A DNA stretch of 64,000 nt from Hirsutella rhossiliensis (lineage: Eukaryota; Ascomycota; Sordariomycetes; Hypocreales; Ophiocordycipitaceae). The stretch is from positions 2,108,001 through 2,172,000 of the forward strand of contig NW_025408669.1 of NCBI RefSeq assembly GCF_020360975.1, in the 5' to 3' direction. Below are positions 32,799 through 43,985 of this stretch, piece by piece (within the stretch, counting starts at the first letter, position 1; every line of letters begins with the position of its first letter). Made by a program: the position numbers and the translations under genes. The notes under the pieces are model-generated. The model was given only the letters and a program-made list of their open reading frames with translations. It ran no database searches and was not told the DNA's origin.

Positions 32799-33545
32799 AT
32801 GAAGCACTCTGTCGTCCTCGTCGCTTTCGCCGGGCTCGCCATCGCACTGCCTCAGCCGCTTGATGAGTCGACAAAGAGCCCCTTGATACAGAAACGAGCC
32901 GACTCCCAGAAATGTGCACAAGAAAACCCTACACCGGAAGCTTGTGGCAACCAAGATTTTTGCTTCCTGTCCACCAAAAACACAGGCAAACCTTGGGAGC
33001 ATGAAGACCGTTACAATGACTGCATGAAGCAGTTCCAGGGTGCCAGTCAGTCGGCCTCTCAGCCACCAGCCACTCAGGCGGCCTCGCAACCGCCAGTCGC
33101 TCAGGCGGCCTCTCCACCTCAAGCCGATCAGGGGGCCTCTGCCCCGTCCCAGAAAAAGCCCTGGGTGAAGGGAGACCAAGTTGACTACATGGGCTTATGC
33201 AGCCAGCAGGGTAGAACCGAGAAGCTCTGCGGCGGCACCAAGGGGTACTGTCGACTTCAAGACGTGTTCAAAAACAAGCCCGAGGAATTTACCGACGGCT
33301 TTTACGGGAGTGAAAAGGCTTGCCTGGAAGCCCACGAGGCTGATCCTAATCCAACTGTCCAGTCAGACAAGCCACAGAAGCCGGATCACTCCAATGCGGA
33401 GTGCAGGGCAGGTAATATCACTCCTGAGAATTGTGGCGATGAAGAGTTTTGCTGGCGATCTACCGACAGAGGCGAAGATGTGCAATCCCATGCAAGCCGT
33501 CACCAGGAGTGTATGAGTCGTGTAGGAGGAGGAAGACGCGCATGA
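32799..33545 (+). CDS. Small secreted cysteine-rich protein with three 4-Cys modules (effector-like)
   Basis: Single-exon gene of 248 residues. A signal peptide covers about 1-17 (MKHSVVLVAFAGLAIAL) and a dibasic Kex2-type site is at Lys32-Arg33. The mature chain contains three related modules with Cys at 39/49/55/75, 134/144/151/175 and 202/212/218/238, i.e. C-x9-C-x5(6)-C-x19(23)-C. Modules 1 and 3 have identical spacing and share TPExCGxxxFC. Modules 1 and 2 are joined by a Gln/Ala/Pro-rich linker (residues 82-118) made of SQPPATQAA-like repeats. All 12 Cys fall inside modules, which fits six disulfides. No known domain is recognised. It could be a host- or microbe-directed effector or a wall protein. 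Its position, 300 bp from the RIP block, is typical of fast-evolving secreted genes. The start at 32,799 is chosen over an in-frame upstream ATG because it begins the signal peptide. Confidence 0.85.
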   Translation: MKHSVVLVAFAGLAIALPQPLDESTKSPLIQKRADSQKCAQENPTPEACGNQDFCFLSTKNTGKPWEHEDRYNDCMKQFQGASQSASQPPATQAASQPPVAQAASPPQADQGASAPSQKKPWVKGDQVDYMGLCSQQGRTEKLCGGTKGYCRLQDVFKNKPEEFTDGFYGSEKACLEAHEADPNPTVQSDKPQKPDHSNAECRAGNITPENCGDEEFCWRSTDRGEDVQSHASRHQECMSRVGGGRRA

Positions 33546-33849
33546 AGGGGCTGATGGACTGCTGGCAGCGGACGACCTGAAAATGTCTCTCGCCATGTCA
33601 ATATTAGATAGCATGATTTATCAAGCTCGCTGCTTTGGAACCGTCGTGGCTACCCACTATCCGTGCCACGCCCTATTTACTTTAAAAGTATAGGTTCACC
33701 GCAAATGTGCTTCCATTTTTAGAGGAAAAGCTTCTATTTCTAGAGGATAGGCTGCTCTTTTCGAGGACATTTTGCGAAGCGCCGGTAGCGGGGCGTGTGC
33801 TATTTGTCCCCACCCCTCCGCTATAGCTCTAAGGTGCCCCGCTATCCCT
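33546..33849. other. Transition zone between host gene DNA and RIP-mutated DNA
   Basis: Last GC-balanced sequence before the TpA-rich block. It holds a GC-rich 60-bp stretch (about 33,785-33,845) bounded by TAGCGGGGC and its inverse GCCCCGCTA, a possible remnant of a transposon end. Confidence 0.4.
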
Positions 33850-35628
33850 AGCCGCGTCGGCCCCTTAATTAAACCGCTAGTATATTAATTTTAATAGCGT
33901 TAGAATATATTAATTAATAGATAATATACCGTTTAGCTATAAATTTTTACTTAAATCCTTAGAAGCTTAGGATATATAAAAGTAAAGTATAGTAGTATTA
34001 AAAAGCTTACCGCGAGCTTAGTACTCCTTAGCCTATTACTAGTTAAAGTATAAGTATCTTTAAAAATATAGAGCTATTAAAAAGTAATACGCTAAGATAA
34101 TAAAAGTTAATATATATAGAGTAAAATAGAAATAAATAAAGTAAGCTACTTTTTTTATTATATTTAAGTAATAGGCTAATAAGACTAAATACTATATATA
34201 TTTACTAGTTAATTTACTTAATTATCTTATAAGATTAATAAAGGAAGATATTATAATATTTTTAAAGTAAATACTTAACTTATATTAAAGGATTTATAAG
34301 AAAAGTACTATATATACTTATAAAAGAACTTTTTTCTAGGTATATTAAAAGTCTATTAAAGCTAATTTTAATAAGTATTATAGGCTATACTTATAGAGAG
34401 CTAAGGTTATACTATAGTAATAATACTAAAGTTAGGCTAAAGTAAACCTATATATAGGTAGAGCTTAACCTAAACTTAGGCTAAATAGTACTTAAATATA
34501 GGTCGAGCTAGGGACTAAGAAAGATAGATAAACTATATAACTAAGATAGAGTTTTCCTTCTCTCTCCCTAGCTTTAAATAAATAATTATTAAGCTATATA
34601 CTATTACGCTAAGTATACGCTAGCTCTTAATATATCTAAAGCTTCTTTTAAATAAGGCTATAAAGCCTAGAGAGAGATTAAACTAAGAGGATATAATATA
34701 TATATCTTAATAACTTAGAGGGGGGAGAATAGGCCTAGAGACGGCTAGGAGTAGCGATAGGAGGGCCCGACGCCTAGCTAATAATAAAGTTAGTAATACT
34801 CTCGCTATAAGTAAGAGAGGTAGAGATAAGGTATTAAGTAATATAAAGCTAACTATAAATATAAGAACTAATTAGTTAGATTAGGAGGATATACTAAAGA
34901 ATAAATAAACTAATAAGGATAGGTATATAAAAAGGGGCTAGTAATAAGATAAGTAGTTTAATACTACCTTTAAAAGTAATAAGGGGGGTAATAATACTAA
35001 TAACTAAAAGGGGAATAATAAGAAAGAATACTTATAAGAAGCCCTTTTTAAGCCTAGGAAAATTTAATAGGTAATAATAGTATTATACCTTATAAGTATA
35101 ATATATATAAAAGAAGTATAAGATTAATAAAGAATTATTCTTAAGCTTAAGGGAAATCTTCTACCTTATCTATAACTACTTAAACGCTAGGCTATAATAA
35201 ATAGTCGCTATATACTATAAAATAAGAGTAGAGAGGGGTTATAATTAAAAGGAATTCCTTAAGTACCTTAACTTAATCTACCTTAATATAGATATTTAGT
35301 TATACGTAGTAGCGGCGATTTAAATAATAAAATAAAGAGAGAATTAAATATTTATAGTATTCTTCTTAAAGTTTAAGTAAAGACTCTTTAAAGCTAGAAG
35401 GGTCTTAGCTATATAACGTTTAGATCGTTTTCTTAAAAGGGGCTCTAAGAGTCTAGCTCTATAAGGTATTAGCTATAGTCGACCTTTTTATATTAAGCTT
35501 CGCCGCCTATATTAATTAAGTAGTATAAATAGCGGCTAAGCTAAAGAGGGTTTAGTAAATAAGATAACCCCCTTTAAACTAAAGGAAACTAATAGATATA
35601 TACCCTTAGGAAAGGAAGGATAGAGATA
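33850..35628. mobile_element. RIP-mutated AT-rich sequence, element type not resolved
   Basis: About 1.8 kb with the same TpA-rich, CpA/TpG-poor composition as the retroelements that follow, and no host gene. All frames are broken by TAG/TAA. I see no match to the copia or gypsy domains in the rest of the window, so it could be a further transposon or a distant part of one. Confidence 0.55.
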
Positions 35629-35919
35629 TATAAGGAACGGTGTTCCTACTATAAATAAAGCAGCTATAATATACTCTCCCGATTATATAAGCTAATAAGT
35701 AGTATATAAATTATAGATAAAATCCTATCCTATAGAGCTAGAATCGCTCGTTATTTTACATGTTATTATATATTAAACGGGTTGCCGGTTATCGTATAAT
35801 CGGGAATCGAAGGAATAGAGCTAGCTTAGAATGCTAGCTAAGACCTCTTAAGAATACCGGCACGACTAACCTCCTTTAAACACGAATATTAGTAGAACCA
35901 AGACACTTCTAGATTTACT
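35629..35919 (+). repeat. Copia LTR, copy 1
   Basis: 291-bp direct repeat beginning TATAAGGAACGGTGTTCC (probably TGTAAGG before RIP) and ending ...CTTCTAGATTTACT. It matches the LTR copies at 39,928 (inverted), 50,896, 62,240 and 63,438 (inverted). It is followed by a leader starting CGAGGTATCA. Confidence 0.85.
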
Positions 35920-38698
35920 CGAGGTATCATAGAATTCCTTAGTCTTAGGGCTATATAGCAGCCTAAATCTAGTCCCGAAAGGTTCTTCCGTTTAGCTATA
36001 ATTGTCTATATAAGATAGTATGTCCGCTAGTAGATAGAGATAGAATTATTAACTTTAATACCTCTTCTATATACTAATATAATACTAATAAATTCCGTTG
36101 AAAATCCTACCTTATACTCCTTCTTCCCCTCTTTTACGTAGTCTTACGTAATTCCTTAATTTCCTAAAATTCCGCTTTTACTTATATACCTTAAGAGGTT
36201 ATAAGCCTAGCTTACTTCTTTTAAGCCGGGAAATTAACTTATACCTTTAAAATTTCTCGTCGAAATATTTAATTAAAATTCCTTTCGAAATTCCCCTTAA
36301 CTTCTTTTACCTTCCTACGCTCTTAAACTCCCGTCTAGACTTCTCGATCCCTACGAACGAAATAATACTAAATTTATATAAAATAGGTAAATAGAAAGAA
36401 TACGAATTTACTAGACTTAAGGGAAATTTAAATTATACCTTATAGACTACGAGGATAGAAGCTATCCTTATAAAAGAAAAGCTTATTGCTGCTCTAGAGC
36501 AAGCAAATTATATATAGACTACGGAGGCTTTATCTATAATATTCCTTCGAGTCGAAGATAGTCCCTTAATATAAATTCGGCATCTAAAAAATGCTAAAGA
36601 AGCGTGGGATGAGCTTAAAAAGCTATATAATCCGTCGAATTTTTCGTCGAATTATCTGCTTATTAAGCAGCTCTTTAATCTTAGTCCCTCGGACTCTAAT
36701 TTAGAGAAATACCTTTATAAGGTAAAGGAAATCTACGAGGATTTAAAATCCCGTAATATAGAAATTCTAGAAGTTGTTCTTATAGTATAGATTCTTAATT
36801 GCCTTAATAAGGAATTTAGAAGCTATATTATAAATATTACGTAGAGCCTTAGGTATAATTCTGCGGCGTTTACCCTCGAAACCCTTACAGCTAGTCTTTT
36901 AGACGAAGCTAGAAGAATAGAGGATATAGACGAATCTTCGGAGAAAGCCTTCCTAATACGAAGGAAGCCTTAGAAATCCCATAGAAATTCTACGGATACT
37001 CCTTATTATAAGGAATGCAAAAACCAGGGCATTTTATAGTAATTAAAAAAGGACGATAGGACTCGAATTTCTAAGAAGAGAAAATCTTCTTCTTCTTCTT
37101 CTTCTAGGAAGAAATCCCCTTCTAGTAGCATTTCTACTACTAATAAAAGAAGGAAGGCTCGAATTACCGAGCTAGAGTCCGATTTAGAAGATAGTAATAA
37201 GGTCTTAAATATAGCTTTATAAGAAGAAAATATAGACCTAGATATCGACCTTATAGACCTCTCTAGGGCCCCGACCCCTATATATACGTCTAAGGATTTA
37301 GAGGTAATTTTAACCTCTATAATTACCCCTATAGTAGAAGCTAATAAAGACTCTCTTTTAGGACCTCTAAAAGCCTCGATTCCTAGAATAAAGGAATTAG
37401 TCTTAAAGAGAGAAGGAGGATTTCTAGTTATAAGAATAAAAGGATCTTTGATTTTATATATAATACCGAGCTACTAGGCATATAGTATCTAATAAGAATT
37501 TCCTTATTAACTATAAAGAAATTAAGTCTAAAGTTTGCTAGGAAAAGCTTCTTTTATATTAGTAAAAGAAAGGACTTAGTATTTAAGTTCCGTATAGTAG
37601 AAAAGGTATATCCTTCGAGACTGCTTTTATATACCCGAATTAGGGTAAATATACTATCCTAATCTTATTTTAATAATACCTATGCCTTAATAGGAGGAAA
37701 TAAAGTCCTTTTATTAGATAATAAGGCTAAGGTCCTTACTAAAGGATTTCTTAGAAATAAATTATATTATATTCCTATAAAACCTTTATTAGAAAGCTAA
37801 TTAATCCTTATTACGTCTTTAAAGGCAAGGGATATAGATTTTTATACTTAGCACTTACGCTTAGGGCATATAAATAGTAGGGCTATTTTAGAAATATTAA
37901 AAAGATATAATAAGGATATAAAAATGCCTTTAAAAGAGGAAAATAAAATAAGATAGTGCGAAATATATATTAAAGCTAAAGTAACGAATAAGGTTAATAA
38001 ATAACCTTTATATAAGTCTTATACCTATTTAGAAAAAATAGTATTAGATATTTAGGGGCTAATTAAAGTACTTACTTATAATAAATATTACTATTATATT
38101 TCTTTCCTAGATATAGGAACCCGATATCTAGAAATATACTTTCTTCGAAAAAAAAGGGAAGCTTTAGATAGGTTCCTAGAATTTAAAAATAGGGTAGAAA
38201 ATAACCCTAAAAATACTAGGATTAGAGAAGTATTTTATAATAATACTAAAGAATTTATATATAAAATAAAGCTCTACTACGAAAAAGAAGGAATTACCTT
38301 TAATTCTAGTCCTCCTCGGACGCTAGAATCTAATAGTAGAATAGAAAGAATAAATTATACTATATTAGAAAAAGTACGAGCTCTTTTATTTACTACTAGG
38401 CTTCCTAAATACCTATAGGGAGAAGCTGTTTTAATAGCTACCTATTTATATAATAGATTACCGTATTCTACGATAGGATTTAAAAGTCCTATAGAAAAGA
38501 GGGATAATATAATACTACCTTTCGAGACCTTAAATAAAATTAAGACCTTTAGAAGCCTTATATATTATAAGAATAAAGACCCTAAGGATAAGCTAGATAA
38601 TAGAGCTTTTAAGGGAATAATAGTAGGCTATTTAGAAAATATATATAAAATCTAGGATTTTTCTAAGAAAAAGATTACTATTTCTAGAGATATTACTT
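35920..38698 (+). pseudogene. Ty1/copia element 1: leader, gag and 5' pol relic (truncated)
   Basis: Plus-strand relic of a copia retrotransposon. A leader (to about 36,360) is followed by a Gag of the UBN2 type (AKEAWDELKKLY at 36,593 onward, YLYKVKEIYEDLKSRN after it), a Lys/Ser-rich stretch (SSSSSSSRKKSPSSS), a GAG-pre-integrase segment (LGHINSRAILEILKRY, about 37,865-37,910) and an integrase core (about 38,030-38,420). Many codons for Gln and Trp have become TAG/TAA: for example the conserved Trp of LPKYLWGEAV reads TAG at about 38,416. The element stops at about 38,698 within the end of the integrase region, where gypsy A copy 1 begins. Reverse transcriptase and RNase H are absent from this copy. 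Confidence 0.85.
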
Positions 38699-39649
38699 AT
38701 AAGAGCGCTACTAGGAGGTATAGGCTAATAAAGTACTCGGATACGTAGTACTAATATATCGGTAGGGTATCGGTAGGGAATCGTGCCTACCCCGCTTATA
38801 TATTATAGACCTCTCGCTACTTTAACTAAAGAGGAAAAATCCCTCTTCCTATAAGCTTTAGTCTTATAATAAGGAGAATATAATATATATAGCATAGTAC
38901 CTCTAGCTATCTCTACTACCTAACTAATCGTACCGTAATATATATTCCCTTATAATTTCTAAAGCTTCCCTTTTTAGTTACTTAGTAAAGATAGCTACTT
39001 AGAGAAGACTACGTAACGCTCCTATAGCGCGACGTAGTAGTTAACTAGTTAAGGCCTCTTCGTTACGTATATTAAGTATCTACTTAGGAGATAAAGAACC
39101 GGAAGATATATCCTTAGAATAGACCCTTATTATAGACGATATTCTAACTATATCGAAGATATTACTACCTATAGGTATAAGACTATCGACTCGTAAAGAA
39201 AAGCTTATAGCCTTATAAGCGCGTATTATAGAGCTAGAGGAGACGAAACGCCTATAAGACCGCGTTATATAATTAGAGGAGGAAATTACTAAACGTGCCG
39301 GCGCTATCGCTATCCGTTTAGGAAAGTATTAACGGTCTTACTCCCTTAAATCGGACGGTAGTCGCGGTAGCGAGGTTAAGATTAAAAACATCGCTTAATT
39401 ATCTTAACCTACTAATATATAGAAACGTCTAGACTAGACTTACGATTTAAAGGACGCCTTTAGGGCAGCGCTTAGACGCTTTTATCGCGACGAAATAAAG
39501 ATCCTCTATATAGTAGATTATATATATAGCGACTATAAAGCGAGATAGCGCTAATACCTTAAAGAATAGACGCTAATTAACTAAACTAAATATAGTACGG
39601 ATTAGGTATACTTTAAGGAATAGATACTTATCTTAATTAAGGATGCTAT
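38699..39649 (+). mobile_element. Ty3/gypsy element A, copy 1 (5' end only)
   Basis: Begins ATAAGAGCGCTACTAGG and is nearly identical in layout to 43,986-44,937: a putative 5' LTR, a leader (GCGCGACGTAGTAGTTAACTAG) and the first part of gag. It is inserted in copia 1 on the left and broken on the right by an inverted copia. The start point is the same base pattern in both copies, which marks the true element end. LTR right boundary not resolved. Confidence 0.7.
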
Positions 39650-39927
39650 TCTTAAGGTATATAAGTAAAAGCGGAATTTTTAGAAATTAAGGAATTATAT
39701 AAGACTACGTAATAGAGGAGAAGAAGGAGTATAAGGTAGGATTTTTAACGGAATTTATTAGTAGTATATTAGTATATAGAAGAGGTATTAAAGTTAATAA
39801 TTATTTATTTATCTATTAGCGGATATACTATCTTATATAGATAATTATAGCTAAACGGAAGAACCTTTTAGGACTAGATTTAAGCTGCTATATAGCCCTA
39901 AGACTAAGGAATTCTATGATACCTTAA

Positions 39928-40217
39928 GTAAATCTAGAAGTATCTTAGTTCTACTAATATTCGTGTTTAAAGGAGGTTAGTTATGCCGGTATTCTTAAGA
40001 GGTCTTAGCTAGTATTCTAAGCTAGCTCTGTTCCTTCGATTCCCGATTATACGATAACCGGCAACCCGTTTAATATATAATAATATATAAAATAACGAGC
40101 GATTCTTGCTTTATAGGATAAGATTTTATTTATAATTAATATACTACTTATTAGCTTATATAATTAGGAGAGTATATTATAGCTACTTTATTTATAGTAG
40201 GAACACCGTTCCTTATA
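39928..40217 (-). repeat. Copia LTR, inverted copy (element 2)
   Basis: 290-bp inverted match to the LTR at 35,629; ends CCTTATA, the complement of the TATAAGG start. Confidence 0.85.
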
Positions 40218-40579
40218 GCCTCCCTTAAAGAGTAGATTTATACTCTTTACTAATTTATTTATAGTAGTATATATATAGGTAAAACCTAATTTAGAAAACT
40301 ATTCTTATACCTTAATAGGATATATAAAACCTATTCTTTCTTAGGAAAAAAATCCTTAGGTATATACTAATAGAAAAACCTATAGTAGGAAAATCTATAG
40401 TTATAATAATTATTTATAGGATAACCTTATATAAGGTAAAACCTATTATTACTAGGAAAATCTTAATAGATAAAAACCTAGTAAATATTTCTCTAGGAAA
40501 CCTAAAAGGAAAACCTAGTAAGGGAAAGATATAGAAAGTATAAGAAATATCTAAAAACCCCTTTTAATTGCTTAGGAAC

Positions 40580-40864
40580 TTATATTAAGGATAGACCGTC
40601 TCTAAATTTATAGAGTAATCTAGGCCTTAATTCCTTTATAAAAATATTAGCTATATTATCTTTTAATTTAATATAAAAAACTCTAATTTCCCCTTCTCTT
40701 ATACTAGTTCTAGTATAGTAATAGGCTAATCTTATATACTTAGACCTTTTATAAAATTCCGGATTTTCTATTAATTTAATAGCAGTAGTATTATCCGTTA
40801 AAATAGGAGGTATAGTATTAAGAATCTTAATAGATAGATCCTTAATAATATTTTTAAAAAGCAT
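40580..40864 (-). pseudogene. Copia RNase H C-terminal fragment (element 2)
   Basis: An uninterrupted 94-codon piece of the copia RNase H domain: ILTDNTTAIKLIENPEFY then RSKYIRLAYYYTR and the typical end ANIFIKELRPRLLYKFRDGL. It belongs to the element 2 pol relic and is not a gene of its own. It is preserved because RIP created no stop here. Confidence 0.85.
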
Positions 40865-42713
40865 ATTTAAATAAATAGCTTCTTTATTTGCCTCCCTAAG
40901 GCTAATATATTCTACTTTATAGGTAGAAAGGGCAACGGCCTTCTACTTAAAGTAAGCCTAGCTTATTATATTATTATATATATAAAAACGGTAACTAGAA
41001 AAGGATTTTCCGTCCGTTAAATCCGACGCCTAGCTAGAGTCGGTAAAACCCTTTATATATAGATAGGTAAAAGGGATATTGCAATTATATTTAATCTTTA
41101 GGCTAGGGAATTTATTTAAATATTTCTAAATTATATTTAAAGCCTTAAAATACGTTTAGTCGGGCTTAGCCGCGAATCTAGCGTAGGAAATTATAGAATA
41201 TAAGATATCTAGCTTAGTAAATAAGGCTAAGTATAATAGAGATCCTATTTCTTTCTAAAATTATAATATATCTTCCTTAGAAGGTAATTCCTTTGCTTTT
41301 ATAAGCTTAAAGCCTACTATAGCGGGTAAATTTAAAGTTCTTAAACCTTCTTTATTAAATTCCTTTAATTTATTTAAGGTATAATTTTCTTAGGATATAT
41401 ATAGCTCTTTATTTTCTTGGTTTATTATAATATTTAGACCTAAGAAGTCTTTTATATCTCTTAAGATAGTAAAATCTAGAATTTAGATAATTCTTTAAAA
41501 AAGAGGAAGAAATCCGAGTTTATTTAGTATAATTTTTAAATGATTATACTAGAGCTTAGGACTTTATTTTAGGCTATATAATGCTTTCTTTAGCTTTGCT
41601 TTAATTTAACCGGTTTTATATAGGTCTAGGAATTTAGTTAATTTAATTCCTTTAGCTTTATAAGCTAATCTATATTTTAAATAATATTCTTTAGAGCGTA
41701 TTCTTCGTAGCCTATGGGAAGATCGATATATACTTCGCTATCTATATCGGTATATACGAAGGCATTTATTATATCTATTTATAAAGCTTTAAATTGTAGA
41801 TAATAGCTAAAATAAGTAGAATTCTAATAGATTTAGGTCTAGCTATAGTCGAGAGGTATCTAGAAATCTAAGCTATAGATCTGCTTAAATCCTATATTAC
41901 TAAACGGGCTTTATATTTTATTATATTATTTTAACTATCCTTCTTAATAGTATATACCTAGCGTTCTTTATAGCCTCCTATCCCTAGGGAGGTAGGAAAA
42001 TTCCTAAGTTTTATATTTAATTAGCTAGATAATTTCCTTAATTATAGCTTCTTTCTAAAATGCTATTTTAGGCTATTTATTGCTATTTATAGGTCTTTAA
42101 AATTTTTAGATCCTAATTTTCTATACTAGCTAGAATTAACTCTATAAAATCGTAGTTTAGAAATAAATTAACGTTAGGTATTTGATATAGTTAGAATCTA
42201 ACCCTTCTAGCTTCTTAGGTAATTCTACTACTATTTTACTAGTAGTAGGAATAGGATCGTTATTTAGAGACTTTTCTTTTATAGAGGGTAAGGGACTTTT
42301 ATCTCTAGGTTCTCTAATAGCTTCCTCTATAGGGATATAGCTTTCTAGCTTATCTTTATTTAGAATAGAATTAAAATTAAAGGTATTATTACTACTAGAG
42401 ATTTCTAGATTTTTTATAAATTTATTTTCTAGTATAGTAATATCTCTAAAGATAGTAATCTTTCTCTTAGAAAAATCCTAGATTTTATATGCATTTTCTA
42501 AATAGCCTACTATTATTCCCTTAAAAGCTCTATTATCTAGCTTATCTTTAGGTCTTTATTCTTATAATATATAAGGCTTCTAAAGGTCTTAATTTTATTT
42601 AAGGTCTTAAAGGGTAGTATTATATTATCCCTCATTTCTATAGGACTTTTAAATCCTATCGTAGAATACGGTAATCTATTATATAAATAGGTAGCTATTA
42701 AAACAGCTTCTCC

Positions 42714-43064
42714 CTATAGGTATTTAGGAAGCCTAGTAGTAAATAAAAGAGCTCGTACTTTTTCTAATATAGTACGATTTATTCTTTTTATTCTACTATT
42801 AGATTCTAGCGTCCGAGGAGGACTAGAATTAAAGGTAATTCCTTCTTTTTCGGAATAGAGCTTTATTTTATATATAAATTCTTTAGCATTATTAGAAAAT
42901 GCTTCTTTAATCCTAGTATTTTTAGGGTTATTTTCTACCCTATTTTTAAATTCTAGGAACCTATCTAGAGCTTCTTCCTTTTTTCGAAGAAGGTATATTT
43001 CTAGATATCGGGTTCCTATATCTAGGAAAGAAATATAATAGTAATATTTATTATAAGTAAGCAC
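42714..43064 (-). pseudogene. Copia integrase fragment (element 2)
   Basis: A 116-codon open stretch of the integrase catalytic core: YYYYISFLDIGTRYLEIYLL, the loop with EAFSNNAKEF and GITFNSSPPRTLESNSRIKR. It ends at the TAG that replaces the conserved Trp codon after LPKYL. It is part of the element 2 pol relic. Confidence 0.85.
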
Positions 43065-43985
43065 TTTAATTAGCCCTTAAATATCTAATACTATTTTTTC
43101 TAAATAGGTATAAGACTTATACGAAGGTTGTTTATTAACCTTATTCGTTGCTTTAGCTCTAATATATATTTCGCACTATCTTATTTTATTTTCCTTTTCT
43201 AAAGGCATTTTTATATCCTTATTATATCCTTTTAATATTTCTAAAATAGCCTTACTATTTATATACCCTAAGCGTAAGTGCTAAGTATAAAAATCTATAT
43301 CCTTTACCTTCAAAGACGTAATAAGGATTAATTAACTTTCTAATAAAGGTTCTATAAGAATATAATATAATTTATTTCTAAGAAATCCTTTAATAAGGAC
43401 CTTAGCCTTATTATTTAATAAAAGGACTTTATTTCCTCCTATTAAGGCATAGGTATTATTAAAATAAGATTAGGATAGTATATTTACCCCTAATTTAGGT
43501 ATATAAAAGCAGTCTTAAAAGATATACCTTTTCCTACTATACGGGAACTTAAATACTAAGTCCCCCTTTCCTTTTACTAATATAAAGGAAGCTTTTCCCT
43601 AGTAAACTTTAGACTTAATTTCTTTATAGTTAATAAGGAAATTCTTATTTAATACTATATACCTAGTAGCTCTAGTATTATAAATAAAATTAAAGATCCT
43701 TTTATTCTTATAACTAAGAAATCCTCCTTCTCTTACCTTTAAAACTAATTCCTTTATTCTAGGAATTAAGGCTTTTAGAGGTCTTAAAAGAGAGTCTTTA
43801 TTAGCTTCTACTATAGGGGTATTTATAGAGGTTAAAATTACCTTTAAATCCTTAGACGTTTATATAAGGGTCGGAGCCCTAGAAAGGTCTATAAGGTCGA
43901 TATCTAGGTCTATATTTTCTTATAAAGCTATATTTAAGACCTTATTACTATCGTCTAAATTAGGCTATAGCTTAGTAATTCGAGC

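Larger units (their letters stand above)
39650..43985 (-). mobile_element. Ty1/copia element 2 (inverted, lacks its 5' end)
   Basis: Minus-strand copia relic. Reading from 43,985 downward it holds the end of gag, the GAG-pre-integrase part, integrase (about 43,080-42,600), reverse transcriptase (about 42,100-41,000), RNase H and a 3' LTR at 40,217-39,928. Sequence 39,927-39,650 is leader again, as if a second copia copy started after the shared LTR. Left and right neighbours are gypsy A copies. It is the same family as copies 1 and 3. Confidence 0.8.
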
